Assembly (NCBI GenBank): GCA_027475525.1
Contig: JAMWFC010000007.1
Coordinates: forward strand, 372,001-436,000
Length of the DNA: 64,000 nt
Source: Macrolepiota albuminosa
Lineage: Eukaryota > Basidiomycota > Agaricomycetes > Agaricales > Agaricaceae
Direction: 5' to 3'
Each line of letters begins with the position of its first letter. Position 1 is the stretch's first letter. The translations under genes were made by a program, and so were the position numbers. Below, one piece after another: positions 34,134-44,165 of this stretch. Below the pieces are notes generated by a model. The model made no database searches and had not been told where the DNA came from. It saw nothing but the letters and a program-made list of their open reading frames with translations.

Positions 34134-35399
34134 CTACGAGATTACCCCTGCTCCGAGTAACCAAGTGTATCCACTAATACTTTGTCTCATGTCCAAGCAA
34201 CTTGCCCAGTTGGCATCAGTGAAGCCTTGTAGTATTACATCAGGGCCGCCCAGGTAGAGCTTCAGATCCTTTGAGCCTTTGAGGTACCTGACAAGTTGTA
34301 TTGCCACATTCCAGTGTGTTCTGTCATAGTTGTCAAGGAATTGGAACAGCTGTTGTATGGCATAGGCAATGTTGGGCCTTGTAGCAATAGCTATGTATAG
34401 TAGGCAGCTGACAAGCGACCTGTAAGGGAGCCTAGCAATGTCTGCCTTTTCTTGGCATGTCTGCATCTCATGGTTTGGCTGTCTGAGTTTTGCACCCAGC
34501 TCTATTGGCAAGGAGAGGGAGTGGGCATTTCGTTGCCTGAACAACTGCATGATGCAAGTGATGAAGGCCAACTGTGACAGGGTTACTGTTCTTGCTCTGT
34601 TCCACTCTACGGACACACCAACAAGGTGGCAGGAAGTCCCTAGATCAGAGATTGTCCAGGTCTGTTGCATTTGCGCCTTAAACTTCTTGTTCTCATCTTT
34701 TGAGCTAGTGATTGAGAGAAAATCGTCAACATGTACCACCGCAATCATGACCCCTGTGGTAGACTTCCTATAGTATATGCATGACTCACAAGCCAGTCTG
34801 GTAAAACCCCATGTCAACATCTTCTTGTTGAGAGTTTGATTCCAGATCCTCCATGCCTGTTTCATTCCATACAGGCCTTGCACCAGCTCACACATCCAAT
34901 CTTCCTTACCTGGCTTCTCGAAACCTTTGAGTTGCTCCATATACTAGACCTCATCATCAGGTAGTAGTCCATACAGGAAGGCTGTCTTGATGTTGATTTG
35001 CATGGCATCCCAACCTGTTGATGCTGCTATATGTAAGAGTATCCTCCACAATTCCATGTGTGATGTCAGAGATGTGGTCTTATTGTAGTCCTTTCCATAG
35101 ATCTGTTTGTACCCCTTAAATACAAGTTGTACCTTATATCTTATCAGCCTTCCATGTTCATCCCTTTTAATTTTGAAAATGGAGCACTCCTTTTGAATTT
35201 TCTGTCCTTGAAGTATGTTGCACCTCAGTATGAGTTGGTACACTCCCATCTCTTTCAGGGACTTCATCTCCTTGTGGTATCCCTCCTCCCACTTGGCAGC
35301 GTCTGGTCCCTTTTTAGCCTCTTCCCACATCTTTGGCTCTTCCTCAAGATCGGTGGGTAGCGGGTCAATGTTGTGGAAGTGCATTGTTGTAGCTGCCAA
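34134..35399 (-). pseudogene. Copia-1 reverse transcriptase/RNase H
   Basis: 35399-34944 starts in the linker and RT start (WEEGYHKEMKSLKEMGVYQL, KIKRDEHGRLIRYKVQLVFK). 34940-34134 carries the rest: FEKPGKEDWMCELVQGLYGM, the polymerase site VVHVDDFLS with both Asp present, and the RNase H start LQGFTDANWASCLDMRQSIS. The first palm aspartate is lost: QINIKTAFLYG stands where QIDVKTAFLYG is usual. A stop lies at 34941-34943. Dead as read. Confidence 0.85.
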
Positions 35400-36253
35400 G
35401 ATCTGATCATGTCCATGGGTGTGGGTGCTTGTTCCTTGGTCATGGTGCCTGATGGGAGGTTTCCATTGTCTGACCTTTCTTTTCTGCTCTCTGGTCCCTC
35501 ACTCTTTGTCCACTTTCCTTAGATTTGTGGATCACCTTCTCCAGATGTGTCAGTGGTCTTGTACCTTTGCCAACTGCCTTTTCTGTTGGCTGTCTCACAT
35601 GGGTCAACCTGCAGGATTGGGCATTGTCGGTGATGAGCCTGCATTGTGGCTGGCTACTGATAGCACCAATACCCACATCTCATATTGGCCCACTAGTACC
35701 ACCAGAAGCGCCATGCTCTAGCGCTTCCAGCACTATTTTTCTCATATTTTTACACTAATAACTTGCAGCTACAGACTCCAATTACTCTCAGGCCACTTTT
35801 TATGGCACCACTTATTCTTCGCACCACTATTGACACCTCGCCGCACCTTGCCACTTGCACTTGGAGGCTATACATTTACACAGACACTTGGCATCAGTCA
35901 ATCCAGCATAATGCTCTTAGCCAGTGGCAGCGCTTACAAGGGGAAATGATGAAGTATTTCCGTGACAGCATCATTATGGACCTTTTTACTATACAATTCA
36001 ATTCACCGCATTTACTTACATTTTTATCAGTTCACCACCCTCTAGCGGTGCTTAACCTCTTAGCGTCAGCTAACTTTCTTTACTATAAATACCTACTTTT
36101 TGTTAGTAGTATAGGGAATTAATTTGGCAGTAGGGATCGTATCCCAACATTTTGGTCTCCATACACAACAGACTACCTCTTGTTGACCATGTCAAGCAAG
36201 AGGACTCTGCTCTAGTTTTTTATCTCTCTCTCTCTAGCGCCTTGCAACTACGG

Positions 36254-36407
36254 CTTGGCTTTTGTGCTTAGATCTGCTAAGCAATCTCATCCTTTTATTA
36301 TCACATTCTAGGTGCTAACACTTAGCACCTCTTGGCTTTTGTGCTTAGATCTGCTAAGCAATCTCATCCTTTTATTATCACATTCTAGGTGCTAACACTT
36401 AGCACCT
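36254..36407. repeat. 77-bp tandem duplication no. 11
   Basis: Bases 36254-36330 recur as 36331-36407. Confidence 0.95.
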
Positions 36408-36513
36408 CTTAGCGACCCTCTCCTGCACCTCTTAGTGCCTTCCTTAGTGACTTTTCCACACTCTTAGCACTCCCTCTTAGCGACTTTTAGCACCCTGTAG
36501 CCACATTTTGGAG

Positions 36514-36667
36514 CCATACGCAAGTGCCTCCAATCACCCACTTTCCTTGCCACCAACCTCTTGCCTACCATGTGTTCTCTGGGACCTGTCCCATACGCAA
36601 GTGCCTCCAATCACCCACTTTCCTTGCCACCAACCTCTTGCCTACCATGTGTTCTCTGGGACCTGTC
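36514..36667. repeat. 77-bp tandem duplication no. 12
   Basis: Bases 36514-36590 recur as 36591-36667, only about 105 bp after the previous duplication ends. Confidence 0.95.
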
Positions 36668-36709
36668 CGGGACTCTCTCACACACTTAGCACGCCCAAAG
36701 CTATATCGG

Positions 36710-38760
36710 CTAAGTAGCTGTACTAGTGATAGTCCACACAGCATCCAGCTTGATTTGGGTGTCATCATCAGGCTCATTTGATGTGTGTCCGTCTGATGGG
36801 CAGGGGCTCATATCTAACCAGGCAGTGACCTGCTTGAACTGTCCAGCATTATTTGTGATGATTTCTGCAATGCAGCCCCAGTGGCAAATCACATCCTCAA
36901 ACAACCATTCAATGGTCTTATGGTTCTCCTTCCTCAGGAGTTTACCTTCCATCCAAGAAGACAAGGCACATCTGCCATGTACCATGTATTTACAGCCATT
37001 GGAGGCTGGTGTCATGTGCATGGTGTCAATGTGAATTGTTTGAAAGATAGAGGGAGTATAAGTTACAGTTGGTTCTCTGTTGACTACTGTCTTTTGTCTG
37101 ATTTGACAATTGTGACAAGTCCCAACATACCACTGTACATCTCCTTCTATGCCAGGCCACCAGAAGCACTCCTGTATAAGCATCCTGGTGGCATAGGCTC
37201 CCCTATATCCTAAGGCATCATGGGCTGATTTGAGCATGAACATTTGTCTATCAATTTAGACTACTAGTTTATGTTTCTCCTCATGACAACACTTATACAA
37301 TCTCCCCTTCTTATCAAAGAAGAATTGCCTAGCAAACTTCTTAAACTTCTCTAGGTCCCAGCTTTGTAGATTCTTGGGTTCTGTACCTGAGTTCTGTAAC
37401 CAACTCTGAACAGTGGATAGCAGATTGTCCCAGTCTCCACCCTCACTACCTTTTTGGTGTTCTAGGTAAGTTTGTGTGTCCTCTACCCCTGCTTCTTGGT
37501 CTTCTACTGGTAACAGAGGCATGGTCATAGCTAATACTGCTACTGGATCCATGCTTGTCCCTGGTGTTTGACTCAAGATTCCATCTCTAAACTCCTGCTC
37601 CTGGGACCTGACTTTACCAAGTTCTTGCTCAAAGTCTGATACCTCAGTAGCTACCATGTTTAGATAGCCTCCTCTAATATCAATTTGGTCTGCAAACTCT
37701 TCAAGTTTAAAAGGTTTCCAGTCCTCCCAACCAGGCTACATCATTGATCTTGTCTGGATACTCATAGTTCATTGACTTGGGTTCATCCATTAACTCAGGA
37801 TCAACTGGTGGATACTCTTCATCTCCTGGCTGCTTAGGCCACTGTGACAAGCCATCCACACTGAAGGTCTTGCCTGGCACATGCCTTAAGGTAAAGTGGT
37901 AGAGTAGGATGTTCTCAATCCATCTCATGATAGTGGCATTGGGCCCTACTCCTGGATTTCCTAGCATCCCTTTCAGATACTTGGCATCTGTTTCTATCAC
38001 TAGTTTTCTACAACCAACTAGCCAATACTTGTTGACTAGCAAAGATCTCATGAGACCATACAGCTCTTTTTTTGGTTGAGAAAACCTAGCTTCTCTCTCA
38101 TTTAGGGTGATAGATCCTAACTTGGCACAAGTGCACACTTTAGGATTGTCTGGGTCTTCTTGAAAGATTCCAAAACCCACTGCCATCCAGGATGTATCCA
38201 CTGACAGAACTACTGCACCTCCTGACTCATAGTCAATGGGTTTCAAAGGAGCACTCTCTGCTAGCAACTTTTTCATTTGTGCCATTGCAGAGTGCTGTTC
38301 TTCTCTCCAAGTGAAAGGTACATCATTCTGGGTAAGCTTATTGATAGGTGCTGCTACCTTGGCATAGTCCTTGATAAAGGATCTAAAGGTACCATGGGTC
38401 CCTAAGAATGACCTTACTTCATGTTTATCCCTGCAGTCACTCCAGCCCATTACTATGGCAAATCTCTTGGTCTCTGGCTTCTGCCCTTTATAAGAGCATC
38501 TATGGCCAACAACCACAATCTCATCTGCACATACTACTGACTTCTTCCCAGAGAAAGTTCCCCCTGCATATTTGATTCTTTGTAACACTCTGTTCACATT
38601 GAGCAGGTGTTCCCATACAAATCTCCTAATGCCTGGATTCTCTGGTATGACTTCACAGCTACCATCTGACAACTCATATCTATGAGGTAGTCCTCTGACT
38701 GGTACATCATCAATGTATGGCCAAGTTACATGTGGGATCTCAGGTGAGGTTCAGGTAATC
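36710..38760 (-). pseudogene. Gypsy-3 pol fragment: RT palm, RNase H, integrase
   Basis: Reading down from 38760: EIPHVTWPYIDDVPVRGL holds the intact YIDD polymerase site. Next come IRRFVWEHLLNVNRVLQR, AGGTFSGKKSVVCADEIVVV and VRSFLGTHGTFRSFIKDYAK (RT connection), then AVVLSVDTSWMAVGFGIFQ and GSITLNEREARFSQPKKELY (RNase H) and FHTLRHVPG-like VPGKTFSVDGLSQWP. After a frame break at about 37690, 37243-36710 has the integrase zinc region (HDALGYRG, CHNCQIRQK) and core start (FQTIHIDTMHM, EIITNNAGQF). In the core the second catalytic Asp is changed (NNAGQF for SDNG-F). The front of RT and everything after the integrase core are missing. The family differs from Gypsy-1. Confidence 0.85.
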
Positions 38761-38990
38761 TGGGAGGAGTCTGAGACCAGGCCCCATGTAGTCATCCTGA
38801 GTGGTATGTTGTTCAAAGGAGTTTGGAGTATAGGGAATTAATGGTGGGCTTCAGAGCTAATTGTGCAAGGAACTGCATGTTGATGGTGGGCATCAGAACC
38901 AATCAGGCAAGGGATTGAGTGTGGGTGATGGGTGCTGGGTGTGCCAGGAGAGTGTCAGGTCTGATTGGCTAGTCTCAGCTAAGTATCAGG
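38761..38990. repeat. Tandem-like GATGGTGGGCATCAG repeats
   Basis: About 50-bp units such as TTGATGGTGGGCATCAGAAC are repeated imperfectly and recur, diverged, at 40030-40200. They flank R1 and may be part of the same LTR element. Confidence 0.5.
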
Positions 38991-39144
38991 GGACTCCTCA
39001 TTTCTTCCTTCTTTCACTTCTTATCTCTTCACTCTCCTTTCATTCATTCTCTTATTTCTTCTGTCATGGACTCCTCATTTCTTCCTTCTTTCACTTCTTA
39101 TCTCTTCACTCTCCTTTCATTCATTCTCTTATTTCTTCTGTCAT
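38991..39144. repeat. 77-bp tandem duplication no. 13
   Basis: Bases 38991-39067 recur as 39068-39144 inside the pyrimidine-rich part of R1. Confidence 0.95.
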
Positions 39145-39578
39145 TCTCATTTTACTGTTTCTATTCTTTCAACACTATCTGTTAGTACTATTCTCAGCCC
39201 TTGAGGTGCTCTGGTTCTTTAGCTACCATTCAGACAAGTGTGGGCCCTTCAGCACCACTTTCAGACTGCTTATATAAGCTGGAGTTTCCTTTTCTGACTT
39301 CCAAAGTCCAGAGTTTTCCTGCCTTGTTTGTACAGTTGTTTATTTAGGCAAATTTTCAAGTTTTTAAGGTTTTGTTGTACTGTACAGTTGTTTCCCATGC
39401 TTCAGAGGCCCCAGAAGTGTCCAACCTGGCATAGGGAATCTCTAGACCTGTTCTCTTTGGATCTCCCTCTGCCAGGTGAGTAGTTATTATGATATTGTCA
39501 GTATATATTCTAATACACTTTGGATCTCCCTCTGCCAGCTGTGTGACTAAGCCACAGCCTCCAGAGGTTGCCCTTACA
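39000..39578 (-). repeat. Repeat family R1, fullest copy
   Basis: On the minus strand starts TGTAAGGGCAACCTCTGGAG at 39578, includes the CACCTGGCAGAGGGAGATCC block, the TTATATAAGC box near 39273 and the purine-rich 3' part. TG start, TATA box and size suggest an LTR; the 3' end was not fixed. Confidence 0.75.
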
Positions 39579-40489
39579 CTGAGGTGGCACCAGCCTAGTG
39601 TTTGATGGCCTGGCACCCTCTGAGGGTTGAAGGACAACAAGTTGGCAGGGGTGTCTCAGGGCTGGGGTGGAGCTGTGTTCTGGTGGTTTGGGGTGGGGCA
39701 TGGGTTGGTGTGGGTTGTGACAACAGGGCTTTCAACTGCAAGTAAGTCCTTACTAGGCAGACTTGATGTCTACAAGACAGCTCTGAGCCTATGAGAACAG
39801 GAGACAAGCAAGTTCCAGAGATCTGGGGAAGTACAGGAGTACTCTGGAACTCATGCAGAGTGCCAGGATTTGACAGGAGAGGTGGTGAGATTCCCAGGCT
39901 AAGTCCATGAATTAAAAAAGTGGAGCAGAGTTGGAAAGAGAGCATAAAGACACTGAGAGAGTCAGTCTTGTAGTACAGGTGCATTGTCCAAAGAGGGTTG
40001 GGATGCTGAGTAGGGAAACAGGCCAGGGCCAATTGTGCAGAGTGCAGAGAGTCAGTAGTGGGCATTGGAGCTGATCAGATGAGGAACCAAATGTTGATGG
40101 CAGGTGTTGGGGCCAATCATACAACAAACCAAATATGGGTGATGGGTACCAATATGTGCTAGGAATAGTTATGGGTCCAATTGGCTAGGTCTAGCCAGGA
40201 TGGTGCCAGCCCAGTGTTTGATGATGCAGCACTCTCCAGAGGTCTGAGTACAATTGAGTGGTTGATGGCAGGGGTCTTGACATGAAAGTTCTGGGCCTAC
40301 ACACTAGCATGACTGTAAGCTCCTCAGTGTCTGTCTTCACCCTCTGGCTCTGCCCCTTGTTGGCAGCATACCTTCTTGCCCACTAGTTGCTTGCCACTGT
40401 GCTTGCTTGATGCTCACTCCTCTTGGTGGTGAGCTTGGGTGGTTGATGTGTCTGCTTGGCTTTTCACATTGAAGCATCTCCTTACAGTG
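39579..40489. other. Non-coding repeat-derived stretch
   Basis: A GGTG(GC)CACCAGCC(T/C)AGTGTTTGATG motif occurs near 39582 and 40200, which suggests a second partial element. No gene was recognised. Confidence 0.45.
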
Positions 40490-41202
40490 ATGTGTAATAA
40501 CAATGAGGCCAGAAACTTATCCAAGGACCCCCTCCTTCACTTGAGAGTGAAACATATGGATATCAAATACCATTTTCTATGCAAATGAGTAGCCTCAAAA
40601 GAACTTGTTGTTCAATACATCAACACTTGAGATAACATAGTGGATTTATTTACCAAGGCCTTATCTATCCCTTGATTTACAAGACTTTTCCAATCACTTG
40701 GACTCAGCTGATACCACAATTCTGTGCAAGGATGAGTGCCACTTATGGTTAAGGAGGAGTGTTGGATAACAGAAAGAGGTACAGAGTCACCATAAGTGGC
40801 CCAATAAACTGTCAATTCAATCTATATCCCTGCATTGATGAATACTATGAGACAGATGTCCTATTGAGTCAGTAGTACTGTGTGGTCATGTGTTTATAAC
40901 TTAGAGAGGCACCATCGTGACATGACATCCTCAGTTGCTATCACAGAGACTGTACACTGAGGATGTAAGTGTCTTTCTATTACTGTATATTATATTCACC
41001 CTCTGATTACCTGTTTATGAGTAGTCATTGACTTGTCTCATAGACCCATAAATACCGAATATATATACAGCTATACCTACACATACACGGACTGAGGGTG
41101 AGCACATACACTTGTATACCAAAGATATTATACTTATGCTACCTTAGAATATACTTAAACCGTGTATTCTATAGGTTGAACTTACCGTCTAAGGTTCTAA
41201 CA
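40490..41202 (+). mobile_element. Copia 3'-end fragment (RNase H tail, PPT, LTR)
   Basis: 40490-40700 reads HLRVKHMDIKYHFLCK, ELVVQYINT and VDLFTKALSIPRFTRLLQSL, the C-terminus of Copia RNase H. A polypurine AAGGAGGAG (40751-40759) precedes the LTR 40760-41202, which starts TGTTGGATAACAG and ends GTTCTAACA. The LTR abuts F-box duplication copy B within 10 bp. Stops in the RNase H tail show decay. Confidence 0.85.
40760..41202 (+). repeat. Copia LTR, 443 bp
   Basis: TG...CA ends with TGTTG/TAACA-like inverted tips, directly after the PPT. Not the same family as the Copia-1/Copia-2 LTR. Confidence 0.8.
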
Positions 41203-41211
41203 TAGAGCAGT

Positions 41212-43438
41212 AGAAAGAAAGGAATAAAGACAAATAAATCGACCCGTGGTTGCCACGGTGATGTGATTTGTCGTCGATTCCAACAAAAGGCCCATCAGAA
41301 AATGTGGGCACAGATGATGTATGGGCACAATTAGAGCCTTCGATCAATAGCTGGGACTAGGTCTATTACTTCAGAACATTTTCAATTGCCACAACAATCA
41401 CGAAATCACAAGAAAATAATTGGGACAGTTGCCACAGCAAGGCTCGTGTCCAACCACTTGGGTGACAAGAACAAACGCAAAGCTTCTTTATAATCTGACT
41501 AGACGCCATGACTTGACTTCTTACAACCATGCATTTTTGTCTAACTTGCCCCGAGATTTTACGCGAAATATTTTCGTATATTTCAGCAGACCAGGATCTT
41601 CGTTCACTCAGCTGTATCGCGAGGTCTTGTAGGACATTTTCAAGTCAGCCTTTTCTCTTGTCATAATGGAAACCGTCTCGTAGAACACGAGTTTACTGAT
41701 TTTCGTCTCTCGTGGTGAACCTCTAGACATCGCGCTCCGTCTTCTGTGGAAGTCCCCACCAGACATTGGGGTACTCATCCGGGTCTTGCCTGGAGACCTT
41801 TGGGTCGAGACAAAAGCCAAGTCCTATAGAAAGTTGGTTAGTACTTCTTGATTCTCCGGCCCAACCCTAAAGTTGAAAAAACCTTTCTTTTTTTTAAAAA
41901 AAAAAAAACAAAGATTTTCACAAGGGATTTGGTTGACAGCGACTACGAACGATTTGGATACTACGCGTCTATGATCAGTATCATGCGTCTAAGCGAATTC
42001 GTTCAGTCATCAACAAAGCAATTAGCACCTGTTCCCATTCACTCTGGCGTTTTTGCTGCCCTTCACGAGTATAGTCATAGAAAAGGCGCAAAATGTCTAC
42101 TTCCAAACTTGCGCGAGGCGACATTGGTTCTCCGCTTGTTGGACAATTGCTTCATGAGTTCTTCAGCGTCATTCCTGGACTGTTGGTTTACTCAAGGCCC
42201 CGGGTCGTACTTGAACTGTTGGTTTCCTCAAGGACTCAGGTCACTCACACTTGAAGACAAAAAACTTCGATCCAAGCTTATTATGTATAGATGGAAAATT
42301 ACTGTCCCATTTCTTGTTAGTAATTGCTCCAACATTGTCACTCTTAATACTGGTGAATTTGACTTTTTGGAGCACACTGAGAACTTCGACCTCTTCCTGG
42401 GACTGAACAAACTCGAAAATGTCCGTGGTTCCATAAGTTCCATTCACAAAGAGAAAATACGCCTTCTTGGATCGCTTCCATCGCTCAAGTCCATCGAGGG
42501 CTTGATTTTAAGTCAGAAAACTGACATAACTTCCTTCGCGACTGCGGATGGCCTCTTTCAAAGCATGCAAGACCTGCAGTTGCATGCCCCGGATTGGGAC
42601 ACAGTGGCTGCCTTGTTCTGGACCATGAATTGTCGCTTCAAGGCATTGGATATCCAACTAGAGTCCTTAGTTGATGTTGAGTCAACATCACCTAAGGACT
42701 CTGAGGACCTCCCCACTTCACACGGCTTTCAGAATCTCACGTCTGCTATCGCGTCCAATACGTTTCTCAGGGAGAGTTTGAAGAGTATTACTCTCACTGA
42801 CAAGCGTGGATACGAGCTATATGCCCAGTTACCATCTTCCACTTTCCAGCCGTTTCTGTCGCTCTGGGCACTGCAGCATGTCGTTCTCAGGATGGGAGAT
42901 TTGGAGCGTCTTAACGATGCATGGCTTGCAGAAGCTGCGCTCGCATGGCCGGATTTAAGAACTCTCATCATCGACACAGTCGACCATTGTTTCTCGCTCA
43001 AGGGGCTCATCCCCCTGTTGCGAAAATGTCGCAAGGTCACGACTCTTGAGATTCATCCCACAGCTACCCATTTCGATTTGTCACTTCTCCCTGCTGATGG
43101 AAGCGCATCGAACACAAATATCACAGGCATTTTCTCCCTACACAAATTTGGGGCTGACGAGATGGATCCAGAGCCGCTTTTTAGGTGTCTTATAGCGATG
43201 TTTCCCAATGTAACGGGAGTCGAAAGAGCTGATGGCACGTTTAGTATGGATGTTGACTGCAGTGATGAACTTGAAGAGAAGTGGAGGTTACTTGGGCAGA
43301 TGTTCAGAGATAGGTTCGGTTATTGAGGACTGAAATACGACTCTGCCATCATAGATAGAAGGAAAGCTTTGCGCTGGGTATCGAGGAATTGTTGGGTTTT
43401 GTGAATTATTTCAGTTTTTTTCTCTAGTTTAACGCTAC
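41212..43438 (+). repeat. 2.2-kb direct duplication, copy B
   Basis: Matches 22463-24700. The left edge lies within 10 bp of a Copia LTR end (41202); the right edge is followed 150 bp later by an inverted tRNA-Leu. Confidence 0.92.
41529..43326 (+). CDS. F-box/LRR-like protein, copy B
   Basis: Same exon layout as copy A: F-box starting at ATG 41529, a second exon with LLWKSPPDIG, an intron with T8 and A12-13 runs, then the Leu-rich exon. Only a few residue changes separate the proteins (for example Tyr to Phe before LDCWFTQG, and Leu to Pro just after it). The C-terminus differs: small indels near 43300 end this copy FRDRFGY where copy A ends FIETGSVIKG. The near identity points to a recent duplication or to two alleles assembled in series. 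The same unresolved intron around the in-frame TAA applies. Confidence 0.75.
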
Positions 43439-43589
43439 CGTATTGACGTCACTGCTAATCAAACTTTATTCCCATGGATACCTGACACGGATGACCTTAC
43501 CCAACCCACTCCCATTGTTTCCTCGCACACATATCGCACTCTTCCTTATTCTTTGCAAAAAAGTTAGGCCATCGCGACGCTTGGAATAG

Positions 43590-43690
43590 TGATGAGAGGG
43601 AGATTCGAACTCCCGCCCCCGAAGAGACCAGATGAGCAACAACATACTGCTGCCTTAGTCTGGGGCCTTAGACCGCTCGGCCATCTCACC
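43590..43690 (-). tRNA. tRNA-Leu(AAG) with a different intron
   Basis: On the minus strand the mature parts equal the tRNA at 22208 except GGCCCC for GGCGCC at the end of the D stem/start of the anticodon stem. Anticodon AAG, long variable arm and B box are intact. The intron (CAGCAGTATGTTGTTGCTC, about 19 nt) is unrelated to that of the first copy. Confidence 0.92.
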
Positions 43691-43970
43691 ATACGTGAAC
43701 AAGCTCAGGGGAAGTATATGATCTTTTCAATGCAGATGGAACCCTCTTGTACGCATTCCCAAAGGAAGAGAAGACTTTGATGAGTGTGGAGTGGACCTGT
43801 CATAGACGCTTCGTCCAATGCTCCTTCCTGTTCGAATTTTCTTTATTTCGTTTCCTTTATTTTAATTTTAATTTTTGAATATACTCTATAAAGACCACAC
43901 CCCATGCTCCGGTTTGTGGCAACCCACCGACGTCATAACGTTCCGAGACAAACGAAACCTCTGAAACAGC

Positions 43971-43980
43971 TATATAAACC
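43971..43980 (+). promoter_or_regulatory. TATA box of the His-rich gene
   Basis: TATATAAACC lies about 190 bp before the ATG at 44166. No other strong TATA is seen between the tRNA and this gene. Confidence 0.55.
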
Positions 43981-44165
43981 CCAAGGGTTGTTATTGTGGC
44001 GAGTGGCTTTTCGGTCCCTTTGAATTCCACTAAACACTCAAACGATAACTACTCAAACGCTAAACTTCTTTTTTGTTCACGACATTTACTCAATTCACGA
44101 CACACGATTAACGACAGAGGACAGACGACTAACGACAGACGACACACGACAGACGACAGACAGAA

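Larger units (their letters stand above)
33367..35700 (-). mobile_element. Copia-1 retrotransposon fragment (RT, RNase H, 3' LTR)
   Basis: From 35700 down to 33707 the minus strand carries the integrase-RT linker, RT and RNase H, a polypurine tract (GGTAAGGAGGAG, about 33707-33720) and a 340-bp 3' LTR. Gag, protease, integrase and 5' LTR are missing. It shares its LTR family with Copia-2 (60492-60852) but is CpG-depleted. Confidence 0.85.
35701..36709. other. Non-coding repeat with TTAGCGCC-type motifs
   Basis: No gene was found. It is rich in short motifs such as CTTAGCACC, CTTAGCGAC and GCGCTA, like those in LTR family L2, and has a TATAAATA box near 36083. It may be an LTR of a related family. 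GTATAGGGAATTAAT near 36108 recurs at 38829. The boundaries are unclear because duplications 11 and 12 fall here. Confidence 0.45.
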
